Source of the DNA: Colias croceus
Taxonomy: Eukaryota > Arthropoda > Insecta > Lepidoptera > Pieridae
Assembly (NCBI RefSeq): GCF_905220415.1
Contig: NC_059552.1
Span: 4,479,001-4,543,000, forward strand
Direction of reading: 5' to 3'
Length of the DNA: 64,000 nucleotides
The position numbers and the translations under genes are program-made. The first letter of the stretch is position 1. The number at the start of each line of letters is the position of its first letter. Shown one piece after another: positions 1 through 10,212 of this stretch. Under the pieces are notes generated by a model. The model worked only from the letters and a program-made list of their open reading frames with translations. It was not told where the DNA came from and made no database searches.

Positions 1-1893
1 CTTGATCGTTAGGTCCCCGTTAGGTCCTTTAAGGTCCCACAATTTTTTCGTTAGGTCCCCTTTAGTTTTTTTTTAAATAATTTTTTAAATTTTAGGTATA
101 AAAAAAATGCAACTTTAGCACCCCATCCATAGAATTTTGGGTCAAAAATGACCTTAATCGATAGGTCTCCGTTAGGTCCTATAAGGTCCCACAATTTTTT
201 CGTTAGGTCCCCTTTAGTTTTTTTTTAATAATTTTTTTTTAATTTTAGGTATAAAAAAGTTACACTTTAGCACCCCATCCATAGCAAAATTGGCGAATTT
301 TATTAAAATCGTATTCTTTACCGTTAGGTCCGTAGAGGCCCATCATTGAAATTGTTAAATTATTTATGTTATTAAATTATCAAGAACGGCTGAACCGATT
401 TAGCTGAAAATTGGCAGGGAGGTAGTTTAGAGCCAGGAGAAGGATATAGGATACTAAATACGTACCACGGGCGAAGCCGGGGCGGACCACTAGTTATAAA
501 ATAATTGAAACCGGCGCATGCGCCTTAGAGCATTAAGGCATGCGCACATCATACATAAACAGTGCGAAATTTAAATTGGTATCGTTTCATTTATTAAATT
601 AAATCAATAAATAAATCTATACTAGTCACGTCTGGTTCGAAAGATGAAACTGGCTTTAAGCCGCGAATAAAGAATAAGAATCACTATCATTATCTCTGAC
701 ATCATTAACTCTTCCATTTCTGCAGTTATTCCATCTTGTTTTTTTTTGTACTGCTCTTCAACATGAATAACATGGTTCGGTCATAGAATAAATCTCGTCG
801 AGATACTGATTTTGAGTCTTTAAACATTTTGAACGGACAGATCGTTCAATTTTATATTGTTGCTTGAATGGTTTTTAACTGGGTTACTAGTATCATCCAT
901 GCAAAATAATAATAATAATATAAAACAAATCATACCTACTTATAATAATGTGCAATGCAATCAAGATGAAAATCATCAAAATATCAAGTCACACTTAACA
1001 ATGCATTGAGCTGATATTTCTCGTAAACACTCTTGTTTTTCCTTGAAAACTACAAATTGTTTCATTTTAAATTTATTAATCATAGTTTAAAGTTTTCGTC
1101 ATGTTTTCAACTCAGTTTTCAAAAATATTTTTTTTTTGAAATCACTAAAATCCTAAGCTAAAATCGCAGAAAAAAAAATCACTTTGACAAGCTTTGACAC
1201 ATCAACACTAAGAGCATCTGAGAGCATATTGCTCTGAGCATCAACAACTCAGGTTTTAATGACAGTTAACTGTCAAGTGTTGCCAAATAAATTTTCGAAA
1301 TAAAAAGCCAGTTTCATCTTTCGGACGTGACTAGTATAGATTTATTTATTGATTTAAATTAAATAAATGAAACACAAATGAAACGATACCAATTTAAATT
1401 TCGCATTGTTTATGTATGATGTGCGCATGCCTTAATGCTCTAAGACGCATGCGCAGGTTTTTATAATTTTAATAAAATAAATAATTCAACAATTTCAATG
1501 ATGAGCCTATACGGACCTAACGGTAAAGAATACGATTTTGATAAAATTTGCCAATTTTGCTATGGATGGGGTGCTAAAGTGTAACTTTTTTATACCTAAA
1601 ATTAAAAAAAAATTATTAAAAAAAAACTAAAGGGGACCTAACGAAAAAATTGTGGGACCTTATAGGACCTAACGGAGACCTATCGATTAAGGTCATTTTT
1701 GACCCAAAATTCTATGGATGGGGTGCTAAAGTTGCATTTTTTTATACCTAAAATTTAAAAAATTATTAAAAAAAAACTAAAGGGGACCTAACGAAAAAAT
1801 TGTGGGACCTTAAAGGACCTAACGGGGACCTAACGATCAAGGTCATATTCGACCCAAAATTCCATAGATGGGGTGCTAAGTTTGCACTGGTCT
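1..1893. repeat. Foldback element 1 (long inverted repeat, about 0.6-kb arms)
   Basis: The left arm (1 to about 657) is the reverse complement of the right arm (about 1305-1893), separated by about 650 bp of non-coding loop. Outer parts of each arm contain two or more copies of a roughly 130-bp subunit with 'ggacctaacg', 'tgtgggacct' and 'ccatccatagaattttgggt' motifs; inner parts share 'gcgcatgccttaatgctcta' and 'ctagtatagatttatttatt'. The right end (TGCTAAGTTTGCACTGGTC, about 1875-1893) matches in inverse the left end of a related element at 2038, so it is probably a true terminus. The left end is cut by the window edge. No transposase ORF is visible, so class is unknown; I infer a non-autonomous foldback DNA transposon. 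Confidence 0.75.
380..493 (+). mobile_element. Minimal non-autonomous Helitron nested in foldback arm
   Basis: This 114-bp insert starts with TC and ends CTAG, lies between A and T, and carries the GC-rich hairpin GGGCGAAGCCGGGGCGG just before its end, all Helitron hallmarks. The opposite foldback arm (about 1465-1510) and the related arm near 2460-2490 lack the insert, giving an approximate empty site. No coding capacity. Confidence 0.75.
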
Positions 1894-2037
1894 ATAAGCA
1901 GAAACGTTTTCGATGCTATTTATATAATATTTTCCTTTAGAGTATTAGTAATTAGTTTAATGCTATAACTATTTTCCCGTTTAAAAAGTATATTTTGATA
2001 TGTAAAAAAAGGTTTATGTAAGTGTACCATACTGAAG

Positions 2038-3320
2038 TGACCAATGCAAACTTAGCACCGTGTTAGCACCCCATCAATGGAATTTTGGGTCGAAAATTAC
2101 CTTGATCGATAGGTCTCCGTTAGGTCCTTTAAGATCCTACAATTTTTTTGTTAGGTCCCTTTAGTTTTTTTTTAATAATTTTTTAAATTTTTGGTATAAA
2201 AACATTACACTTTAGCACCCCACCATAGAATTTTGGGTCAAAAATGACCTTAATCGATAGGTCTCCGTTAGGTCCTTTAAGGTCCCACAATTTTTTCGTT
2301 AGGTCCCCTTTAGTTTTTTTATAAATATTTTTTTTTAATTCTGGGCATAAAAAAAAATACACTTTATCAGTTAGCACCTCATCCATAGCAAAATTGGCAA
2401 ATTTTAACAAAATCGTATTCTTTACCGTTAAGTCCGTATAGGTCCATCATTGAAATTGTTAAATTATTTGTTATTATAAAATAATTAAAACCTGTGCATA
2501 TCGATAATCGTCGATGTATCGTTTAGCGATATGATCAAGACAAATAATGGAGTCATGTTTACTCGATCATTGATGTGGCCTCACGAGACTGGAAAAATAA
2601 ATACTCAAATTTAATCTTTATGAACTAAGAAATAGAGTTGAATTTATTGAAATGTGCTGTGATGAATGAATACATATTCAAATACAAATAAAATGGCTTT
2701 TTATCGTTTTTTCGTATGCATATAATAATGATGAAAACAATACAAAAGACCTGTGTAGTAGTTTTTATGAATATTATATTAATGTTATTTCTAATTTCAA
2801 CAAAATTATTATTTTTGTAATATCGATATGGTTACATCCTTTTTTGTAAAGACACAAATTATTTCTGTGAATATGTGATTGTGTTTCATAGTGTGAGTTA
2901 CCCTCTCCGCACCAAAATCGGCAGAAAGTTTAGTTAGAACATTTGCCAGCGTACTCCATCCATTACTTAATGATCTAAGGTTGAAAAGTAGGTTTTTAAT
3001 AAATAAGCACTCTCAGAACAATTGATTTATTTAATAAATGAAACGATACCAATTTAAATTTGGCGCTGTTTATTTAAGATGTGCGCATGCCTTAATGCTC
3101 TAAGGCGCATTCGCAGGTTTTAATTATTTTATAATTCTAATAAAATAATAAATTTAACAAATTCAATGATGGACCTAACGATAAAAAATACGATTTTGAT
3201 AAAATTCGCCAATTTAGCTATGGATGAGGTGCTAAAGTGTAATTTTTTTAAACCCAAAATTAAAAAAAAATATTTAAAAACTAAAGGGGACCTAACGAAA
3301 AAATTGTGATTAAAAAGTGG
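2038..3320. repeat. Foldback element 2, relative of element 1, diverged
   Basis: The left arm (about 2038-2500) carries two of the 'ggtccgttaggtc'-type subunits and begins GACCAATGCAAACTTAGCACC, the inverse of the right end of element 1. The right arm (about 3026-3310) has the matching reverse complement, shortened and ending abruptly in an AT-rich stretch near 3310. The loop (about 2500-3025) shows no coding capacity. The arms are more diverged than those of element 1, suggesting an older or truncated copy. Short ORFs over this block are repeat-derived and not genes. Confidence 0.65.
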
Positions 3321-3447
3321 GTGTAGTATGTATATCGCACAGTATATCGTGTACATAATATTTGCATTGTCAACAAATTTATCTTTTTAACAATAATATT
3401 ACACAGTAACTACACACTAGGTACATACCCAGTAAGATAAACCCTTA

Positions 3448-3724
3448 GGGCGTATTCACAAAGAAAGCTGGAAACTTATAAGCGCTTATATCGGCGCTTG
3501 TCAGCGCTGGTTCGTTCTACAGTCTACACGAAGGAAGCAGGTTGAAGCAGAACAAGACAAATTTTATATGGCAGCGCCCATCGCTGACAAGCGCGTGTCT
3601 GAACTTGTCGGCGCCGATCAGCGCTTATCGGCGCGTGTTCATATAATATTTTCCTGTGCGGGTTACTAGCGCTGACAAGCGCCGGTAAGCGCTTATAAGT
3701 TTCCAGCTTTCTGTCTGAAAGCCC
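3448..3724. mobile_element. MITE with TTA target duplication (PIF/Harbinger-like), upstream of Dsor1
   Basis: A 277-bp element starts GGGCGTATTC and ends GAAAGCCC. The near-terminal arms AAAGCTGGAAACTTATAAGC and its reverse complement are identical, and inner repeats such as GCGCTGACAAGCGC lie symmetrically. It is flanked by TTA at 3445-3447 and 3725-3727. A 3-bp TWA duplication is typical of PIF/Harbinger elements; that assignment is inference because no transposase is present. Confidence 0.7.
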
Positions 3725-3727
3725 TTA

Positions 3728-4086
3728 GATGATGTGGTCCATACAAGGGTCCTTACACAGCCTTATTATGAACTCGATGATAAAACAGTACAGATATTTT
3801 AAGTATTCTATGGCACAGGTGGGTACTAACATTTATCTGTGGTACAAATGACAGAACGTTATTGACGTCATAAAACGTCAAGTCAATCGAAATTTTATTG
3901 TATCCACATGATAAATTGATAATATTAAAATTCCTCCAATGCTTGCGAAAGTTTTGTCTGTTTATAATTTGTGTTTTTTTGTTGATTAATGTTGTTACAC
4001 GGACCTGGTATTTGACTGCGTTAAGGTGTTCTTAGCAATAAGGAGATTACTTAACTGTATAAATGCCGTGACGAACATTGATTAAA
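3728..4086 (+). promoter_or_regulatory. Presumed promoter and 5' UTR of Dsor1/MEK
   Basis: This is the 359 bp between the upstream MITE and the start codon. I see no clear TATA box or initiator, so the transcription start is undefined. An in-frame TGA at 4069-4071 shows that the coding frame cannot extend upstream without splicing. The placement of the promoter here is inference. Confidence 0.35.
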
Positions 4087-7000
4087 ATGAGTAAAATGTC
4101 GAAGAATAAATTAAACTTGACCCTCCCACCAGGGTCTATAGATACGGCTCCAGCTGTAACACCGTCTAATATGACACCACAGCTAAAATCAGCTACTGGT
4201 TCAGAGTAAGTACCACTAATTTTATATTAATATATTGTTTTTGAGTCTGTAATAAAAATGTAAAAATTATATGTATAATTCAAGTACCCATACCTTATAC
4301 CAGTTTTGGGTGATCAGCAGATACCTATACCTAATGCATAAGAATTGATGATTAAATTAAATTTTATTTTACATACTTACTATACATACCTACATACTTT
4401 ATCAATTATATTAACTATACACAAAAAAAGTATTGGTTTTACATAACATTTGTCTGAATTTTACATTTGAATACCACAAGCACAACATTGATAAGACTTC
4501 TGTAGACTGTATATCAAAAGATCTTTCTAGACTAAAATAAATTATGATTAATTAAAAAAAAACTTTTTTCTGAATTTTTGGCCATTGTTAACTTTGTATT
4601 ATTTATTCTTATTAATTAACAATTTGCATCAGTACTGAGTAATTTCTGAAAATTTCTTACATTACAAATAATTACCATAGATTTCTTAAATTATTGTGTG
4701 GTCTCTGATATTGTTCTTTCACATCAATATTTATTATTACTATCTTAGGTATAGAATACCAGACTTATAATAGTAAAAGGAAATTACCATGCAAAGAAAT
4801 GTATCAGAGTAGTTAGTAAAAAATATATCTCACTCTTTAGCTTCTCAAGCCAATCAAACCATGAAATTCTTTCTGAAATACAAACTATTGTTTGTATTTC
4901 TTTCACTACAACCTTTCAGATTTATAACATTAGTAACAATTAATAGTTAAGGAAAGTAAGGATATTAGTAAGGATTAATCATGTGACATTTTTCACAAAA
5001 ACATCTATGAAAATTACAGTCTACAAAATGCCTTACCATTATCAATTAATGGCATATCTATCTTGTATTTATGAACAAAAAAGTATTTTAACAAAACATA
5101 TTTTAAATAGTTACATTTTGATAATGTTTTTTATATCTATCTACCTAATTTATTAATATTCAAATAATAATCAAACTTTAAGTAACTATGCTTATTTAAG
5201 AAGCATGTTTGTATTCAGACATGTCATGATTCAGCTTTATATGATTGCCTTAGCGACCAGATGTCTGCAATTTTATATTCTATGCATCACCTGTTATTAA
5301 GAACTATTATTTTAAATTAGCAGTGTATGAATTCAAGCTAACAATATATTGAATTAAATTTTACAAGAACTGTTTTGATTTTAATATACTGTGGAAACAT
5401 TAATTTTTTAGCATAAAATTGGGATAACTACAAAATCATATTTTAAGTCCTTTAATTTGATAATTTCATTCATCTTTTAGTGCTGATTTACACAGGGTCA
5501 GTAACTGACTACAAATTCGAGGCAATTCAGTGCTGACCCGAAAAAAACCCTGTGTAAACAGTTTTGAAGTCAGTACAGAGGCTTGAAGTCACCGCTGAGT
5601 TGAATATTCGGACACGAATATTTTAAAGTCAGTTGGCGCCCCCCGCCACCCGCGCACCCTCGCGTCAGCCAAATAAACCCCGTGTAAACAGACAAGTCAG
5701 TGCGTGGTTAGTCACTGCCGCGCGCTGCGTTGTAGAGTGACCACGTTTTTTTCGCTTGCGATAAATGACCCGTAAGCGAAGACAAAACCTTAAAATTGGT
5801 GCAATTATATGGCAAAAACGAGTGCCTTTGGGATATTAAATCCCTAAATCCATTTTCTTACCCATTGTCGTTTATTTTTAGTTATCTCATTTTCTACAAT
5901 TTCTATTAACTCATTCAACAGCAAAATTGATAAATTTTTAATTAAAAAAAAAAAAACAAATAATTAAATCGTCGTTTCAGATGTTTTCGTGAATTCATTT
6001 TTCTCACTGACTTCACAAACGTGTGGTCACCGTGGGAAACGCACCACTACTACTTACTTCATGTAAACAGTTAAAGTCAGTCGCGGCGCCAATTTCGGCG
6101 CCGCGACTGACTTGTCTACTGACCCTGTGTAAATCAGCACTTACATGCAATAGTCATTTCATTAATAGTATATGTTAATATTAAAAGGAAGAACATCCTT
6201 GTGTGTATTCTACACAGGTATTCTACATTGAATAGATGGGGAAATAAATAATTTGAACAGACTGTTATTGTTTTTTACTGTAAAGTTTAGATACATTTGA
6301 TTAATGCATTATAATTTGTTTGTTTTTGGGTAGATGCATTATGCATCTGTTTCTTTATGGACTAGTAGGCATTATGTGTCCTGCAAAACAGTGTTTAAAC
6401 AAACCACTACACTTACCAGTTAGTTTGTATGTATTCAGAATTGCAACTGCAAATAATTTTTTTCATATTTTTTATATAAATTTTATTATAGACGACAAGG
6501 GTTAGCTGGCAAATCGAAGACGAGCATTGAAGCTCTCACTGAGCGATTGGAGCAGATCGAAATGGACGACACACAGAGACGAAGAATAGAAGTCTTCCTC
6601 TGCCAGAAAGAGAAGATTGGTGAACTGAGTGATGATGACTTTGAAAAGCTTGGTGAACTAGGTACATTATTGAGCATTTTAATTTTATGTATTACTTTCA
6701 CAGTATTATTTTATTTAGGACTGATAACTTGTATGTTTTTTTTAATTTTAATTTAAAATAAGTTTGTTAATTATTTGTGATACTGATAATTGCATTTTGA
6801 TATTGTTCATTAATTAAATAATTGTTGTGTTATTGTTATAAAAATGTGAATATAAACTCTTTGTAATTTTTAAACATTTTCAAAGAAGTTGTAGATATAT
6901 ATAAGATAAGCTTTATTATTTTCAGGCCAAGGGAATGGTGGTGTGGTGATGAAGGTGCGCCATAAGTCCACGGGTCTCATCATGGCAAGGAAACTAATCC

Positions 7001-10000
7001 ATCTCGAAGTGAAGCCAGCTATAAAGAAACAGATTATAAGGGAACTGAAAGTACTTCACGAATGCAACTTTGCTCACATTGTTGGATTCTATGGAGCATT
7101 TTATAGCGATGGCGAAATATCTATTTGCATGGAATACATGGATGGTGGATCGTTGGATTTGATATTGAAGAAGGCTGGAAGGATTCCTGAGTCAATTCTA
7201 GGTTATTAATTAATTATTTGCATGGGTTTCATTGTTTGTTTTTTTTAACACAGGAAAGTTATTGCTAATGTAATTTTTGTATTTCTCACACTTCTATTAG
7301 TTCTGGCATTAATAATATGTATTTAATATTCTTTAATTTATTTAGGCCAGATTGACCTTATAAGACTTTTAAAAACTATAAAATCTAATTGAATTATTTC
7401 AATCCCCATAACCTAATGTAGATTGAAGTGAATCCTCTTAATGTCTATTATACAAAAATATCTGTAAAAATCACTCATATCTGCAATCCTCGAGCCTCTA
7501 AACAATTTAGCAAAATATTTTTCAGGAACAATAACATCAGCGGTATTAAAGGGCCTCAGCTACTTGCGAGACAAGCACGCGATAATGCACCGTGACGTGA
7601 AACCGTCCAACATTCTCGTGAACAGCAACGGAGAGATTAAGATTTGTGATTTTGGTGTGTCTGGACAACTCATTGATTCTATGGCTAACTCCTTTGTGGG
7701 AACGCGAAGTTATATGTCGGTATGTATAATTGATTTTAAATAATTTTTATTATATTTTTAGGTTAAATTCCTTTAGTTATTATCAAAGAACTATTATTAG
7801 AAGATGTGAACTAAAATTTTGAATTTCTAATAAACAGATTACATCTTGCACGCTCATCTTTACAAGTTGGGCAATTACCTTAATTTTGTATTGCCCTTCT
7901 TGAGCGTATACAACGTATCTATAATGTTATCCCTTTGATTACCTTGAGAGTTGAGACCAATTAAATTCAAATTTCTTCTTAGATTTAGCTTCAATAATTG
8001 CAATCATTATGATGGTTTTATTTCCAGCCGGAACGTCTGCAAGGCACTCACTATTCAGTCCAATCAGATATTTGGTCACTCGGTCTATCACTTGTAGAGA
8101 TGGCTATAGGCATGTACCCCATACCGCCGCCTGATGCGAAAACATTAGCTGCTATATTTGGCGGTCAGAATGAAGATCACTCGCCTGGCCAGGTAAATAA
8201 TGTACTTTTTATGAATTTACAAAAAATATATATTTTATCTAAGTATACATACTAATATTATAAAGAGGAAAGGGTTGTAATTATGTATGTATGTATGTAT
8301 GGTTTTCACGAATAAACTACTGGACCTATTTCAAAAATTCTTTCACCATTCGTAAGCTGCATCTTCACTGAGCAAGCTAGGTTTTATCCCGGAAATCCCA
8401 CGGGAACGGGAACTATGCGGGTTTTTCCTTGAAAACGCGAGTGAGGCCGCAGGCGGGAAGCTAGTATTTTATAAATTGCATAGTATGAAAAATTCAAATT
8501 TTGTCTACATGATGGTGAAATATACATTTTTACAATCTGATGTTTCTTTACCATGTTTAAATGTAATATTATTTAAATTCTTGTGAAAACTATCTTGTTT
8601 ATATTGCATAAAAAGAACAGTTCTTATTCAAATATTCACAATATATCAGTTGCATACATCCGTTATATGTGATAAGGATGCAAAGTGAATTTGTTAAGGT
8701 TCACCTTACCCATCAAGGTGAACTTTAACACGTGCACATGAATATATTATTATTATTCTGTATGAAATTAAAGTGTAGGTAGAATTTAAAATAGTAAATA
8801 TTTCACACACTCTCTAACGATATCTAAATCTTAATTATAAATCGAAAATACGTTTCAGAATCATCCTGCATCTTCATGCTATAAGACCAAGAATAGTCTT
8901 TTTGTAGCATACTTACTGTTCGTAAAAAATTCACATAAATTTAAACCTTCGCACGTCCTACGCACGTTATTCGCGCGTAACTAAATCTGTATTTTATAGT
9001 AGGACGCGTGAGAGAAATAATTGTAAATTTTGCGAATTTTCTAATATAGGGTTTTCGAATCAATTAAAAAAAAAACAGATTAAAAAACTTTTATTTTATT
9101 TATTCGTTTTTAGGCGCCAAATTCACCTCGTCCAATGGCGATATTCGAGCTACTAGATTACATAGTGAACGAACCTCCACCAAAGCTTCCGGGTGGAGTA
9201 TTTTCCGACGAGTTCACTGACTTTGTTGATCGATGTCTCAAGAAAAACCCCGATGAAAGGGCCGACCTTAAGACGCTGATGGTAAGTTTGTTTTTGTAAT
9301 GATAAAAATATGTCATTATTCTCCGCATGAGTTCCGCATTTTTTATTCTTTCAAAAATTTTATAGAAGCATATATTATAAGCTTTATAAAACTTTATTGA
9401 AATATAACTAACCCATTAATGGTTTTTCAAGATATGTCGCTGGAAACTTATCGAATCAATTTCCCACTCGAAAATATTATTAATTATAGAATTTGAATCT
9501 ATGCCTTAGTATGCATATTATTATAAATGCGTAAGCGTGTGTCGTTTGTTTATTTGACCTTATTTCATGTGACATTAGGCCGATTTTTATGTATGATTTT
9601 TGCGTTTTGAGATATTTAAGAGGCTAGAAAGATCCATATTATGATGCGCATTTGTATCAATCAAGTGTTAATTTTCTTTGACTACGAGAGTGACGGCGAA
9701 GGCAACAAGCGCGGACATAATAATCACTAAACAATCTTAACCCATTGAGCCCCGAGCGGCTCGATCGGGCCACGACACAATAGATTTTCTATTGTGTCTG
9801 TGATTCCGGGGGCTGAGTTATCTTAATCTTAATATATATTATAAAGTCGAAAGTTTGTAAGTATGGATGTATGGATGTTTGTTACTCTTTCACGTAAAAA
9901 CTACTGAACCGATTACAATGAAATTTAGCACACATATAGAGGGTAACTTGGATTAACACATAGGATAGTTTTTAACCCGGAAATCCCACGGGATCGGGAC

Positions 10001-10212
10001 CTATGCGGGTTTTCCTTTGCAAACGCGGGCGAAGCCGCGGGCGGAAATCTAGTTAATAATATGTAACTAATCCAAACACGTGTTGTGCACAGAACCACGA
10101 GTGGATCCGCGGCGCGGAGGCTGAGCGCGTGGACATAGCGGGCTGGGTGTGCAAGACGATGGACCTCATGCCCTCCACACCCAACTCCAACGTGTCTCCT
10201 TTTTCTTCATAA
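4087..10212 (+). CDS. Dsor1: MAP kinase kinase MEK1/2 (Downstream of raf1), 7 coding exons
   Basis: Dual-specificity kinase that relays Raf activation to ERK in the cytoplasm. Coding exons: 4087-4205, 6492-6661, 6926-7201, 7526-7719, 8028-8192, 9114-9281, 10093-10212; all introns are GT-AG and the joined frame is open for 403 aa (human MEK1 is 393). Visible features: N-terminal basic/LxL ERK-docking motif (KNKLNLTL, about 6-13); MEK-type nuclear-export helix 54-66; glycine loop GQGNGG 97-102; ATP-binding Lys119; HRD 210-212; DFG 230-232; activation loop SMANS with Ser240 and Ser244, the Raf phosphorylation sites by family; PERLQGTHYS substrate-lobe motif at the exon 4/5 junction. The proline-rich insert before PMAIFELLDY is much shorter than in vertebrate MEK1. 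The start at 4087 is chosen for its good context and upstream in-frame stop; a second ATG at 4096 would also give a normal N-terminus. Tail STPNSNVSPFSS then TAA. No damaging change seen. Confidence 0.97.
5480..6140. mobile_element. MITE with TTA target duplication in Dsor1 intron 1
   Basis: The ends form a perfect inverted repeat (GTGCTGATTTACACAGGGTC... and its complement), flanked by TTA at 5477-5479 and 6141-6143. At least three internal copies of a TGTAAACA(G) motif are followed at short distance by AGTCAGT (near 5555, 5685 and 6063). The 661-bp element is GC-richer than the surrounding intron and has no ORF. The TTA duplication suggests PIF/Harbinger; this is inference. Confidence 0.75.
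8246..8464 (+). mobile_element. Non-autonomous Helitron in Dsor1 intron 5
   Basis: It contains the lepidopteran leader 'catactaatattataaag', a GTAT microsatellite, 'ttatcccggaaatcccacgg' and the terminal GC-rich stretch ending CTAG followed by T. The 5' boundary is approximate because the leading TC is not clean. No ORF. Confidence 0.6.
9738..9826. repeat. Short palindromic dispersed repeat, possible piggyBac-like remnant
   Basis: Begins TTAACCCATTGAGCCCCGAG and ends with CCGGGGGCTGAGTTATCTTAA; the core contains the palindrome CAATAGATTTTCTATTG. A related copy lies at 41622-41705. The terminal TTAA sites suggest a piggyBac-type target duplication, but the right side is imperfect. Confidence 0.4.
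9827..10052 (+). mobile_element. Non-autonomous Helitron in Dsor1 intron 6
   Basis: 226 bp, starting TC (after A) and ending CTAG (before T), with the hairpin GCGGGCGAAGCCGCGGGCGG just inside the 3' end. It ends only 40 bp upstream of coding exon 7, leaving a short native tract with a TAACTAAT branch-point-like motif near 10062-10069. Confidence 0.7.
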
